From Alteromonas stellipolaris (GTDB lineage: Bacteria; Pseudomonadota; Gammaproteobacteria; Enterobacterales; Alteromonadaceae): 64,000 nt of DNA. The first letter of the stretch is position 1. Each line of letters begins with the position of its first letter. Under the pieces are notes generated by a model that was not told where the DNA came from, did not search any database, and saw only the letters and a program-made list of their open reading frames with translations. Where the stretch lies: assembly GCF_001562115.1 (NCBI RefSeq), contig NZ_CP013926.1:124001-188000 (forward strand), written 5' to 3'. The position numbers and the translations under genes were made by a program. This document shows, piece after piece, positions 36,802 to 49,299 of this stretch.

Positions 36802-38028
36802 CTACAGGGCTTTTTTAGTTGGCATTACAACGTTAGCAAATATAAGCCCTGCTACTAGCGACATAAAAATCAAGAACACTTCCTGACCTAAATGATCAGC
36901 TTGTACAAAGTCTTGCCCCGAAATAAACGAGTTTAACCCAATATAGGTTTTAGACCCCGGTACCAATACAATCAACCCATGCATAGCCACAATGGTAGCA
37001 GGCTGATTTGCAATGCGGGTAAACGCATTGGCAAAGAGACCTAGCGCGAAGGCTCCCACGAAAGCCCCTAAACCTTGGCTCATATAGTCAGAGCTCCACG
37101 CCGTGGCACTGTATGCAATAAAGGCTGCCGCCATTGCCCACGGAATATGTTTAACCCTTGTGCGAAATATAGCCACTAGCGCTAAACATAACAAAAATAC
37201 TGATAACCACGTTGCCCAATAAGGCAAAGACTCGGCAGGTTGATACACATTCTCGCCAAATAAGCTAAAGCCTGCAGATACGCCTAAAAAAGCACCGAAG
37301 TAAAGCTTAAACAACTGCATTACCGCGTCCATGGTGCGAGCGGTGCCCGATACCATATTGCGTGATGAAAGCTCGGCAAGCCCCATGGTAAGGGCAAGGC
37401 CAGGAACAAATACAATTACCGAGGAAAGTACGATAAGAGGGATATTAATACCTGGGTCGATATAAGTACCAATAGCACAAGTTAATAAGGCGGCAATAAA
37501 GGCTGTAGCCGGTTCAAGCATTAAGTTAACCCGCTTAGAGCGCTGGGACCAAAGTGTCCACACATAGGCGAGTAAGCCTAACAACCCTGACCAACCAATC
37601 TCTGCCCAACTTGCACCCATTAGCATGGCAAAGGCACTGGTAGCCATACCATAAGCGCCACCAGTCAGCCATTTTCCATATGGGCTTCCCATAGCATCTA
37701 TTTCGTCTAAGCGCTTATCAGCCTCGGCAAGCGTTAAATCACCACTGAGTAATGAACTTGCTAGTTCGTCGGTAAGTGATAACGCATTCATGTCTAAGTC
37801 GCCTGGCAGTAGGCGAGATGCATGGTTGTATTCGTCTTCGTGCCTGTCACTCCAAATAACAAAAGTTAATGAAGTTGGGGTAGAAATGAATGAGGCGTGT
37901 ACGCCCAAGTAGCTAGCTACTTCTAATAAGTAAGCTTCTAGTCGAAAAGCAGGTGTACCGTACTTATGCAGCATTTTGCCAAGCTTTACAATAAATCTCC
38001 GAATTTGAATAAATTCTACAGTGTCCAA
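36802..38028 (-). CDS. Threonine/serine exporter family protein (ThrE type)
   Basis: 408 residues. The N-terminal cytoplasmic domain (about 1-115, FRLEAYLLEVASYLGVHAS) is followed by about ten hydrophobic helices in two bundles. This is the fused arrangement of ThrE, equivalent to YjjP plus YjjB of E. coli (PF06738 then PF12821). LEIDAMGSPYGKW-like spacing before the first helix and VPGLALTMGLAELSSRN within the bundle fit the family. It would export threonine, serine or small acids such as succinate. It is a single gene, convergent with ycjF. The exact substrate is not determinable. Confidence 0.9.
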   Translation of the reverse strand: MDTVEFIQIRRFIVKLGKMLHKYGTPAFRLEAYLLEVASYLGVHASFISTPTSLTFVIWSDRHEDEYNHASRLLPGDLDMNALSLTDELASSLLSGDLTLAEADKRLDEIDAMGSPYGKWLTGGAYGMATSAFAMLMGASWAEIGWSGLLGLLAYVWTLWSQRSKRVNLMLEPATAFIAALLTCAIGTYIDPGINIPLIVLSSVIVFVPGLALTMGLAELSSRNMVSGTARTMDAVMQLFKLYFGAFLGVSAGFSLFGENVYQPAESLPYWATWLSVFLLCLALVAIFRTRVKHIPWAMAAAFIAYSATAWSSDYMSQGLGAFVGAFALGLFANAFTRIANQPATIVAMHGLIVLVPGSKTYIGLNSFISGQDFVQADHLGQEVFLIFMSLVAGLIFANVVMPTKKAL

Positions 38029-38227
38029 CGACTTGTCCTACTTGGGGGCTATATTTCTAAAAAACTAAGAGTGCATTCACCGCTAAGCACGGCAGCGCGA
38101 AACGCCAAGCCTGTTATTTAACATTTAAAAAGGTTTGGCTAAAATTTGCGCGGATTGTAGAGGCAAAATAGATATAACGCAAAAAACATTTATTATTTAT
38201 TCACGTTAGAAAATCTAATCCATCTTC

Positions 38228-39328
38228 TTAAGATGGTTTGGGTGGCGGTGGACGATTTCCTGGCGGTCCACGTCGCACATCGCAATGCATACTGTCACCT
38301 TCAATAGCGCAACCTGAAGGTGCACTGAAGCAGGCTAAAATTTGGTTACTTCCAGCATCTCCCGCATGGTAGTGGTAACCAATTCCTTCTTGTCCACCAA
38401 CACCACTTCCATCGATAGCATGCCCACCACAGTCATCAAGATCATCAGGCACTAACCCATCAGGGTGTTTGCGTTCAAAAATAGTAAAACCGTCTAGTGC
38501 CACACCTAACATTTTTCCGTGGGTAGAAAGCGCAGTATCAATAGATGAGCACTCGGTAATTGCATGGTAATGGTACCCAACATGCGGGTTAACATGGCCA
38601 CCGCAGTCATCAAAAGGTGCCAGAGTGTAGGCGCCTAATATGGCATCAACCGGTGCCGGCGCATCCATCTTTACACCGTTAAATGCAAGGCCGACACCAC
38701 CATGAGGGTCGAATTGGGTAATACGTGATGCTTTTTCAGGGTAGGCGGGAATGAGGTACTTTTGTGGTTCAACATCTTCTGCGTATTCAGGTAGGCATTC
38801 AACGCAGTAGTTCTGATATTTGGGGTCGACATCGGGTCGCGCAGCTGCAAGGCAAGCATCTTTGCTGTCAGTGACTTTAATTTCGCCAGTTTCAGGGTTA
38901 AATAGCTGCCAATTGTCGTCACTATAGAAGGTGGCTAGGTTTTCGATAAAATTGCCATCTGCATCGTATACTTCGTTATCATTTAACCAAATACCTGCGT
39001 CTTCAGCGGTATCGCTAATATTACGTGGGCACCAAGGGCCTTTGTCGTGGCCAACATCAATTTCACTATTTATGGGCATAGTAACGATGTAACAGCTAGT
39101 TTCGGTTCCATCGCTTAATGTACATTCTACAAGACTGTCACTAACTATAACGTCATCAGTAAAGTAGTTGGTAATGGTTGGGAGTGAAGCGGTTGTACTT
39201 TGTTTTCTTGCTTCATTTTGGGCGTGGACATGGGCTTCTGAATTGGAATGATCGCCGCAGGCGGTGAGTGTACCAAGGGTTAATACCCCTGCGATCAACG
39301 CTAATCTTCTTACATTGATATTCTTCAT
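38228..39328 (-). CDS. YHYH-domain lipoprotein
   Basis: 366 residues from the ATG at 39328, which has AAAAAGG with 6-nt spacing; the ATG two codons earlier touches that site and is rejected. A lipoprotein signal peptide ends at LTAC, with C24 the lipidated residue. The mature protein has about ten cysteines (disulfide-rich) and two copies of the YHYH motif (GYHYHAITEC and GYHYHAGDAG) in a C-terminal PF14240-type domain. The tail RRGPPGNRPPPPKPS is proline-rich. The histidines suggest metal binding, but the function of YHYH proteins is not known. It is a single gene between the exporter and thiH. Confidence 0.88.
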   Translation of the reverse strand: MKNINVRRLALIAGVLTLGTLTACGDHSNSEAHVHAQNEARKQSTTASLPTITNYFTDDVIVSDSLVECTLSDGTETSCYIVTMPINSEIDVGHDKGPWCPRNISDTAEDAGIWLNDNEVYDADGNFIENLATFYSDDNWQLFNPETGEIKVTDSKDACLAAARPDVDPKYQNYCVECLPEYAEDVEPQKYLIPAYPEKASRITQFDPHGGVGLAFNGVKMDAPAPVDAILGAYTLAPFDDCGGHVNPHVGYHYHAITECSSIDTALSTHGKMLGVALDGFTIFERKHPDGLVPDDLDDCGGHAIDGSGVGGQEGIGYHYHAGDAGSNQILACFSAPSGCAIEGDSMHCDVRRGPPGNRPPPPKPS

Positions 39329-39521
39329 TGCCATCCTTTTTCCACTGTTAAAACAAAGCTGCTTAGTAATAGTAGCTTACAAAGGGCTTTTTGGATTAAC
39401 ACTCAGAAACAATAAACGTTTACTCATCGCTTAACTAGCATGATGGGAAAGTGTTATAGCTATATCCAGCGACTAGAAATAGGCGAACGCCAGTGGTTAG
39501 AAAAAGAGATATACAAAATGG

Positions 39522-40646
39522 CTAGCTAAAAGCCATCCAGTCTTTCCATACGGGCTCCAATCCTTTCGCTTCAATAGCCGCGGCTACCAAATTTACGGGG
39601 CGAGTATCATCTATATCAAACTGGTTAAGCGCTTCTGACGGCGCACTGTAACCGCCTGGTTGAGTTTGTGACCCTGCTGACATAGTAGTAATGCCTAATG
39701 GCAACACACCATCGCGAAATCGCGCCGATTCACGGGTAGATAGGGACAGCTCGGCTTGTGGGTTAAACAAACGGTGAGCGCATATCAATTGCAATAGTTG
39801 TGTTTCGTTAGGAAACTGCTGGGTTAATAAATTAGCTGAATCGTTAGTGTTGCCTTCACATTGTCGTAACCTGGGGAAAGAAATCGCCACTCGACTTCGC
39901 CAGTAATGTTGCTGAATTAGTTGGCCGTGAAGGGCTGTCATCACACTATCGGTGCGCCAATCACCTAGCCCTAATAAGGCACCAATGCCTATTTTATCGA
40001 TACCTGCTGCGCCAATACGATCGCAGGCCTGTAAACGCCATAAGAAATCCTGCTTTTTGCCTCGAGTATGGTAACGTGCGTACTCTTGAGGGTTATAGGT
40101 CTCTTGGTAAACCAGTACCGCATCCACCCCTAACAACTTTAAGGTTTCGTAGTCTTTTTGTGGCAACGGCTGTACTTCCATCATTACATTGCTCACTTTA
40201 GCCCTGATTGTGGGTATCACCTCACTAAAATAAGGCATGCCTACCTTTTGCTCGTGCTCGCCTGTTACCAGCAATACTTGTGAGAACCCCATATCGGTAA
40301 TGGCGGCTATTTCTCTTTCTATTTGGTTTATGTTCAGCACTGTGCGCTTTATTTTGTTACTCATGGTGAAGCCGCAATATGTGCATTCGTTCGCACACAA
40401 GTTGGCAAGGTATAGTGGCACAAATAACCCCATGGTATTGCCAAATCGTGCCCGGGTTAGCATTTGAGATTGCGAAGCCATCTCTTCTACATAAGGTGTG
40501 GCAGCAGGTGATATCAACGCCATGAAATCATCTAAATTACGGCTGGTTTTACTCAGGGCTTGCTCTACGTGCTTGCTGGTTTTGCTTTGAATAGAAAGGG
40601 CTATATCTGATAAGTTTTGCGACATGAGTGTGCTTGCTATACGCAT
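39522..40646 (-). CDS. thiH: 2-iminoacetate synthase (tyrosine lyase), radical SAM
   Basis: 374 residues. It cleaves tyrosine to dehydroglycine and p-cresol for the thiazole ring of thiamine. The radical-SAM cluster cysteines are C84, C88 and C91 in LCANECTYCGF. The C-terminal FRDGVLPLGITTMSAGSQTQ is the ThiH/BATS region. It is the last gene of the thi operon, starting 6 bp after thiG with CAGGAG 9 nt before its ATG. Use of ThiH rather than ThiO (glycine oxidase) for this step fits an organism able to run radical SAM chemistry. Confidence 0.96.
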   Translation of the reverse strand: MRIASTLMSQNLSDIALSIQSKTSKHVEQALSKTSRNLDDFMALISPAATPYVEEMASQSQMLTRARFGNTMGLFVPLYLANLCANECTYCGFTMSNKIKRTVLNINQIEREIAAITDMGFSQVLLVTGEHEQKVGMPYFSEVIPTIRAKVSNVMMEVQPLPQKDYETLKLLGVDAVLVYQETYNPQEYARYHTRGKKQDFLWRLQACDRIGAAGIDKIGIGALLGLGDWRTDSVMTALHGQLIQQHYWRSRVAISFPRLRQCEGNTNDSANLLTQQFPNETQLLQLICAHRLFNPQAELSLSTRESARFRDGVLPLGITTMSAGSQTQPGGYSAPSEALNQFDIDDTRPVNLVAAAIEAKGLEPVWKDWMAFS

Positions 40647-40652
40647 GACTAA

Positions 40653-41420
40653 CTACTCCTGCACCAAAAACTGCGTTAAGGGGCTAGAAGGCTTCGCATT
40701 TTGCTGCGTAATAGGCATGCCCGCTTCATAAGCTTTGCGGCCTATTTCAACGGCTTTAGAAAAAGCGCTCGCCATGGCAACAGGATTGCTTGCAGTAGCA
40801 ATAGCCGTATTCACCAATACAGCATCTGCACCCATTTCCATGGCAGCCATGGCTTCGCTGGGTTTGCCAATTCCCGCATCAACAATAACGGGCACATTCG
40901 CTTGCTCAATAATAATGCGCAAAAAAGGCGCCGTTTGTAACCCTTGGTTGGTGCCAATAGGCGCGCCTAATGGCATAACTGCAGCGCAGCCCACTTCTTC
41001 TAATCGCCGACAAAGCACAGGGTCAGCATGGCAATACGGTAGTACATTGAACCCCTTTTTCACCAATGCTTCGGCAGCCTGTAAGGTTTCGATAGGGTCA
41101 GGTAAAAGGTGCTGCTGGTCAGGGTGAATCTCTAACTTTATCCATGGTGAACCTAGTACTTCGTAGGCTAACTCAGCGGCAAAAATGGCTTCTTGTGCAT
41201 TTTTTGCTCCGGAAGTATTTGGCAATAGCGTAACGTCTAATTCTTTCAACAAGGCTAAGGAATTATCGTGTTCAATATGCGCAGAGAGCCGCTTCATGGC
41301 TAGCGTCACCATGGTGCTTTTGGCACTTTTCACACTGCGTTTCATTATGCTAGGCGAGCTAAATTTACCTGTGCCCATTAATAGGCGTGATGAAAATGTC
41401 TGGTTAGCTAAGGTAAGCAT
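40653..41420 (-). CDS. thiG: Thiazole synthase
   Basis: 255 residues, a TIM-barrel enzyme that builds the thiazole phosphate from deoxyxylulose 5-phosphate, dehydroglycine and ThiS thiocarboxylate. MGTGKFSSP near the N-terminus, the Schiff-base lysine in [11 protein letters not shown] and the phosphate site [20 protein letters not shown] are diagnostic. Its ATG directly follows the thiS stop codon, so the two are translationally coupled. It is under the upstream TPP riboswitch as part of the thi operon. Confidence 0.97.
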   Translation of the reverse strand: MLTLANQTFSSRLLMGTGKFSSPSIMKRSVKSAKSTMVTLAMKRLSAHIEHDNSLALLKELDVTLLPNTSGAKNAQEAIFAAELAYEVLGSPWIKLEIHPDQQHLLPDPIETLQAAEALVKKGFNVLPYCHADPVLCRRLEEVGCAAVMPLGAPIGTNQGLQTAPFLRIIIEQANVPVIVDAGIGKPSEAMAAMEMGADAVLVNTAIATASNPVAMASAFSKAVEIGRKAYEAGMPITQQNAKPSSPLTQFLVQE

Positions 41421-41642
41421 TTACCCTCCTGCTACAAGCGTGAAAACGTCAAGCTTGTCGTTATGTTGTAAGTGGCTGTCACCCCAAAGAGGCTTGGCTA
41501 AAATACTGCCGTTTTTAGCCACAGCAGTGCCGTCTTGGCTTGTGTCTTGGATTACGCCTTGGGCTGTTAGAAATGCTAACACCGACGTATTTGGTGCACA
41601 GTTAGCCTGCTCACCATTTAATGAAATATTTATGTGTGACAT
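41421..41642 (-). CDS. thiS: Sulfur carrier protein ThiS
   Basis: 73 residues from the ATG at 41642 (GAGG 8-9 nt upstream), giving a normal ThiS length; longer in-frame readings upstream overlap thiF and are not conserved. It is a ubiquitin-like fold with the required C-terminal VAGG, which ThiF adenylates and converts to a thiocarboxylate as sulfur donor for ThiG. It overlaps the end of thiF by 13 nt and abuts thiG. Confidence 0.95.
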   Translation of the reverse strand: MSHINISLNGEQANCAPNTSVLAFLTAQGVIQDTSQDGTAVAKNGSILAKPLWGDSHLQHNDKLDVFTLVAGG

Positions 41643-42386
41643 TGGCATACCTCGCAGTGTTTGTAAGGCGGAAGTGAGAAAGATTGAAACTGTGCGGAGG
41701 CCACATTCATGATGGTGTATTGCCCCCACGTAATGTTTACCTTGGGGTTGGCCATATACAGCAGGGCTTGGGTAGCTTGATAGCACGCGGCCATACCTAC
41801 CACTGGGCCTAAAATCCCTTGGCTGATACAGTCTTCTTGTACTTTGGTTTGGGCAAGCAAGCATGCATAGCAACCGTGGTTGTTTTCATTCAACTGCAGG
41901 TTTAACGCTTGCCAGCTGCACTGGCTAGCGGCGGCAATAAAAAGTGCTGTGCGCTGGTTAACGCAAGCAGCATTAATGGCTTTTCGGGTAGTGATGTTGT
42001 CGCTGCAATCAAGCACGCAATGGGCACCGGATATCAATGAGGCTAAGTTACTGCTATTTGCTTGAACCTCGGCCAGTTCAATTTGGGTGTTTGGGTTTAC
42101 AAGGCGCAATTGGGCATAGCTAGCTTGGGTTTTGTGCTGGCCGATATGGTCTTGGTTGAACAGCACTTGCCGATGAATATTACTTTTATCCACAGTGTCG
42201 TTATCTACCAGCAATACTTTGCCAATACCTGCACCTACCAAATAACGCGCAACCAAGGAGCCCAGGCCACCTAGCCCGATGACAACCGCGTAAGCTTGTT
42301 TAAGGCGCGCTTGCCCTTTTTCGTCAATGTCATCTAGCATCAACTGGCGACTATAGCGGCTGATGTCGTCGCTAGATAAGTGCGCA

Positions 42387-42394
<8 letters not shown>
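41630..42394 (-). CDS. thiF: ThiS adenylyltransferase
   Basis: 254 residues from the ATG at 42394, where the conserved ISRYSRQLMLDDIDEKGQ region begins; a start at 42451 would run deep into thiDE. It is an E1-like enzyme with the ATP-binding VIGLGGLGSLVARYL and zinc cysteines in CYACL and CEVCQC near the C-terminus. It activates the C-terminal glycine of ThiS. Its start overlaps the thiDE stop by 8 nt and its end overlaps thiS by 13 nt. Confidence 0.95.
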
Positions 42395-46079
<3,685 letters not shown>

Positions 46080-46172
46080 GTTCCCTTCGCAGGTATTAGC
46101 CTGATCAGGTTCAACGGATCCCGCTTTCGCGGTCTCAGCTCACTGGATTAATTCAGTTGAGCACTCCGACAA
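46080..46172 (-). ncRNA. TPP riboswitch (THI element)
   Basis: On the minus strand the conserved THI box parts occur in order: GGAGTGC, CTGAGA (rc of 46133-46138), a short P3-type stem-loop CCGCGAAAGCGG (rc of 46121-46132), then TTGAACCTGATCAGG and CTAATACCTGCG, closing with AGGGAAC. These match the pyrimidine- and pyrophosphate-sensing helices of the TPP aptamer. It would shut off the thi operon when thiamine pyrophosphate is plentiful. Confidence 0.97.
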
Positions 46173-46184
46173 GTAACTATATTC

Positions 46185-46214
46185 AGTATAAAGCGAAAGA
46201 AATTTAAATATCAA
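46185..46214 (-). promoter_or_regulatory. Sigma-70-type promoter of the thi operon
   Basis: On the minus strand TTGATA (rc of 46209-46214) and TATACT (rc of 46185-46190) are separated by 18 nt. Transcription would start close to the 5' edge of the riboswitch. Confidence 0.65.
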
Positions 46215-46232
46215 GCCTTGATTTGGCGTGGT

Positions 46233-46335
46233 AGGGGGATGGTGTGTTCCTCAGAAACACGGCGTAGACCCATCCATGGGGCCTCTCTACAGCATCCATG
46301 CTGTAGAAGGTTTCTGAGGAACACACCATCCCCCT
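46233..46335. repeat. Large inverted repeat with perfect 26-bp arms
   Basis: The left arm 46233-46258 and right arm 46310-46335 are exact reverse complements over 26 bp. The 51-bp centre holds the perfect dyad CTACAGCAT-CC-ATGCTGTAG at 46287-46306. The structure could form a long hairpin in DNA or RNA. It overlaps the first unit of the four-unit repeat cluster that follows. Confidence 0.9.
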
Positions 46336-46629
46336 TATAACAAAACTTGAAATTTTAGAGAGGGTTGAGAGGTGTGGGGCCTCTACTGGCAGCATCCATG
46401 CTGCAAAAGATTTCTAAGGTGAACGCACTAACACTCTTGTTCAAGGTGGAATTTGGCGGTGAGAGGTGAGGGGGCCTCTCTACAGCATCCATGCTGCAGA
46501 AGATTTCTGAGGAACACACTATCCCCCTTATAACAAAACTTGAAATTTTAGAGAGGGTTGAGAGGTGAGGGGGCCTCTGCTGGCAGCATCCATGCTGCAA
46601 AAGATTTCTAAGGTGAACGCACTAATACT
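46278..46629. repeat. Four-unit palindromic repeat cluster (REP/MITE-like), ~96-bp period within a ~193-bp duplication
   Basis: Copy 1 (46278-46435) and copy 2 (46471-46629) are nearly identical direct repeats. Each contains two related sub-units, so four units begin near 46278, 46376, 46471 and 46570. Every unit has GGGGCCTCT, then the dyad CAGCATCCATGCTG, then AAGATTTCTRAGG and a GAAC-like end. The dyads lie at 46287-46306, 46389-46404, 46483-46496 and 46583-46598. No transposase is present. Open frames inside are artefacts of the repetition. Confidence 0.88.
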
Positions 46630-46745
46630 TTAGCGCGAATGATATGTATTTGGTGGGGGTTGGCTTGCTCTCGTTAAAGCTTTACACGGGCAACGAGAAG
46701 GTAGAATGGGGTAAGTTTGATTACACTAAATTCACGTAAATAAAA

Positions 46746-46772
46746 GATAAAAAGACCCCAAAAGGGGCCTTT
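46746..46772 (-). terminator. Rho-independent terminator of the F420-linked TonB-dependent receptor
   Basis: On the minus strand AAAGGCCCC-TTTT-GGGGTCTTT forms a 9-bp stem (one G-T pair) followed by a T-rich tail, about 60 bp past the receptor stop codon. Confidence 0.88.
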
Positions 46773-46831
46773 GCTTACAGGATGTTCGTTGAGCGGTTTT
46801 ATATCTGTATCCGCAGCTAACCTTTCATAGA

Positions 46832-49147
46832 TTAGAAATTACGTCTAACGGTTACGCCGTAAGTGCGTGGTTTCGCATAAGAGATTTGTGATGTACCGTA
46901 GAAACCTGATACGTCAAAACCAATTAATTCGTGATCTGAATCGGTAAGGTTATCTACGTAAGCGGCTACGCTCCATAAATCTTCTTTGTCAGTCCAGGTA
47001 ATGCGTGCATCAGCTTTGAAGTGGCTTTCAATGGTATGCGCCGTAAAGTTTCTCGCGTTGTGGAAAGATTCAGACTGGTATGAACCACTGATTAGCGCTG
47101 CAATACTGCCGCTGTCTATATCCCATGTGTAGCGCACTAAACCAGATGATTGCCATTCAGGTGTGTACGGCGGGGTAGTGTCTACAAATACGCCTGAAGC
47201 CACCTCTAAGTCTTCAACAACGGCATCGGTGTAAGACACGCCGAACATGATGTCTAACGCATCAATAGGGTTTAATAGTAGTTCAACTTCAGCACCGGTA
47301 AATTGCGCGTCTTCGTTGAAAACCACACCGGCATTGTTTACCCATGAAAACGACTGATAGTCAGTATAATCATAGTAGAAAATACTACTGTTTAACTGTG
47401 CTTTGCCGTCCATTAGAGTTAGCTTCGCGCCCGCTTCATAGGCAAGAAGTACTTCAGCGTCGTAGGTGCTAAAACTGCCGCCTAAAGGCGCGTTGAAGTT
47501 ACCGGCTTTTACGCCTCGGTTAATACCGGCATATAACAGGGTGTCTGAGTTTGGCTTATAGTCTAACTGTAGCTTTGCAGACCACATGGTTTCATCGTTA
47601 TCCATGGCTACATCTACTAATGGATCAAGGCTGTAATCTACTTCAATATCACGGTCTACCAAGTTGGCATTTTGGCGTAGCTGGCCGTCCATCGACTTAT
47701 TTTCACGTACTAAACGTAAGCCCGATACCAGTACTAGTTCGTCGGTTAAATCGTAGTCGATTTGCCCAAATACTGAGTATGAATCGGTATCGATAGTGGC
47801 TAATGTGTTTTGTTCTTCACCGGCCAAATAGCCGCCTGTTGGGCTTGCGGCTAGACCTTGTAAGTAGTCGGTTTCAATGCTTAAGTAATAAAAACCTGCT
47901 ACCCATTTACTGTTCATGGTGTTGCCGCTTACTCGCAACTCTTCACTGAACTGGGTAATGTCGCCATCTGACTGGAAAATTAATTCTGGTGAGGCGGTTT
48001 GATCTGAATCTAGGCCGATAACGCGAGTAAAGTTCTTCCAGTCGGTCACCGAGGTAAAAGTGAAGTCGTCAAAATCATATTCGTAAGTTGCTGCTAGGCC
48101 GCGAGACTTAATTTTGTTTTGATCTTCAAAGGCGAAGTCTTTATTTACTTTTTCGCCGCTTCCATCAGGGTCGATATTACCGTTAAAGTCACCGCCTTGA
48201 ACTGGGCGCAGTGGGTCGCCGTTAAAGTTACCATCTACACAAGCGCCAGCTTGAATAGTGTCACAACCTAGTGGATCGTCAGCGGCATAAATAACATCAA
48301 TAACATTGCCAGCAGCGTCTTTTACTTCTGTGGTATTAACCACTTGATAAGGGCCTTCACTTTTGGTTGTATCTGCCCAGTTTGCACTAACTAGTAGGTT
48401 TGAATTAGCGCTTAAATCAAAGTTTAACTGAGCACGGAATGCCTTGGTATCGTCGTTGTAACCGTCTTCACCGCCGCCAATGCTGCCCGCACGAGTATCT
48501 GGCGCGGCTTCATCTTCATACACGTTCTCAAGGATGTTACCCATCTTGTTTGCCATCACCGAGATACGGCCAGATACTTTGTCGCTTAGTGCGCCCGATA
48601 CCGCACCTTCAAACCGTTTTTGTTCGAAGCTAGCAAAGGTGAGTTCAGCGTAACCTTCCACTTCTTCGGTAGGCTTCGCTGTAATGGTATTTACCATACC
48701 GCCAGTGGCGTTCCGGCCAAAAAGGGTGCCCTGTGGGCCTTTCAAAATCTCAACACGGGCGATATCGAATAAACCAAATGTTTGCGCTTGTGTACTGGCT
48801 AAGTACCCGCCATCTACGTATACCGCCACCGGAGCTTCAGCAATGTCTGCGTAATCGTTTTGTACCACACCACGAATATTAAAGATGGCGCGTTGACCAC
48901 CAATATCACCAGCTAGGGAAACACCTGGCGTAAATGCAATTAGGTCGGTGCTGCTTTCAAAACCCAATGACTCCATTTGCTCGCCACTGAATGCCGTTAC
49001 CGCAATACTTACGTCGTTTATGTATTGCTCACGCTTTTGCGAAGTAACCGTAATTTTTTCAAGTACCACCGAATCTGCTGCTGCAGTGTAGGAAGATTGA
49101 AGCGCCAATCCTATTGCTAAAGCGCATAGCGTCTGTTTCGATTTCAT
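46832..49147 (-). CDS. TonB-dependent outer-membrane receptor beside the F420 operon
   Basis: 771 residues. A signal peptide (about 1-24, ending YTAAA before DSVVLEK) is followed by a TonB-box-like EKITVTSQKREQ, a plug (NIRGVVQND, VYVDGGYLAS, VEILKGPQGTLFGRNATGG) and a beta-barrel ending in YGVTVRRNF with terminal Phe. It belongs to the large group of organic-substrate receptors (iron-independent, no Fur box). AAGGGAA precedes the ATG by about 8 nt. It is last in line after the F420 genes, separated by 399 bp that contain both a TTTACC-type and a TTTCAT-type palindrome. It therefore has its own promoter but probably shares regulators with the F420 and pyrimidine genes. A nucleoside, nucleobase or hydantoin-like substrate is inferred, not shown. 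Confidence 0.9.
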   Translation of the reverse strand: MKSKQTLCALAIGLALQSSYTAAADSVVLEKITVTSQKREQYINDVSIAVTAFSGEQMESLGFESSTDLIAFTPGVSLAGDIGGQRAIFNIRGVVQNDYADIAEAPVAVYVDGGYLASTQAQTFGLFDIARVEILKGPQGTLFGRNATGGMVNTITAKPTEEVEGYAELTFASFEQKRFEGAVSGALSDKVSGRISVMANKMGNILENVYEDEAAPDTRAGSIGGGEDGYNDDTKAFRAQLNFDLSANSNLLVSANWADTTKSEGPYQVVNTTEVKDAAGNVIDVIYAADDPLGCDTIQAGACVDGNFNGDPLRPVQGGDFNGNIDPDGSGEKVNKDFAFEDQNKIKSRGLAATYEYDFDDFTFTSVTDWKNFTRVIGLDSDQTASPELIFQSDGDITQFSEELRVSGNTMNSKWVAGFYYLSIETDYLQGLAASPTGGYLAGEEQNTLATIDTDSYSVFGQIDYDLTDELVLVSGLRLVRENKSMDGQLRQNANLVDRDIEVDYSLDPLVDVAMDNDETMWSAKLQLDYKPNSDTLLYAGINRGVKAGNFNAPLGGSFSTYDAEVLLAYEAGAKLTLMDGKAQLNSSIFYYDYTDYQSFSWVNNAGVVFNEDAQFTGAEVELLLNPIDALDIMFGVSYTDAVVEDLEVASGVFVDTTPPYTPEWQSSGLVRYTWDIDSGSIAALISGSYQSESFHNARNFTAHTIESHFKADARITWTDKEDLWSVAAYVDNLTDSDHELIGFDVSGFYGTSQISYAKPRTYGVTVRRNF

Positions 49148-49246
49148 GATGTGTTCCCTTCTTGTTGTTGTTACATCTACAAACTACATAGAAGTATTTT
49201 TTGTTTTTTATTTGATTAACTTTTGTTCTAACGAAACTAAAGGGGT

Positions 49247-49262
49247 TTTACCAAGGGGTAAA
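49247..49262. promoter_or_regulatory. TetR/RutR-type operator candidate (site A)
   Basis: TTTACCAAGGGGTAAA has perfect 6-bp arms TTTACC/GGTAAA with a 4-nt centre, the same architecture as the sites before cofG and the hydrolase gene. It lies 100 bp upstream of the receptor start codon. Confidence 0.65.
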
Positions 49263-49283
49263 TATTCATGTGTCGAAGTCATG

Positions 49284-49299
49284 TTTCATGTTTATGAAA
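49284..49299. promoter_or_regulatory. Palindrome TTTCAT-GTTT-ATGAAA, candidate LysR operator
   Basis: 6-bp perfect arms with a 4-nt centre. It differs by one base in the centre from the palindrome at 58218-58233 directly before the LysR start codon. A shared regulator is inferred. Confidence 0.55.

Noticed and set aside
38220..38236. CCATCTT-CTT-AAGATGG hairpin overlapping the stop codon of the YHYH lipoprotein gene as its terminator
   Set aside because: A short AT-rich stem that includes the last codons; the following T-run is interrupted.
41185..41712. 175-codon plus-strand frame opposite thiG/thiS/thiF
   Set aside because: It lies antisense to three firmly identified genes, has no recognisable domain and is best explained by codon bias of the real genes.
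46204..46600. Minus-strand open frames within the palindromic repeat cluster
   Set aside because: They are made of the repeated DNA itself (the same peptide recurs in two frames), have no ribosome site and match no protein pattern.
46278..46629. Possible CRISPR array, because of regularly spaced dyads
   Set aside because: Only four units at about 96-bp spacing, with the intervening sequence also repeated rather than unique, and no cas genes nearby.
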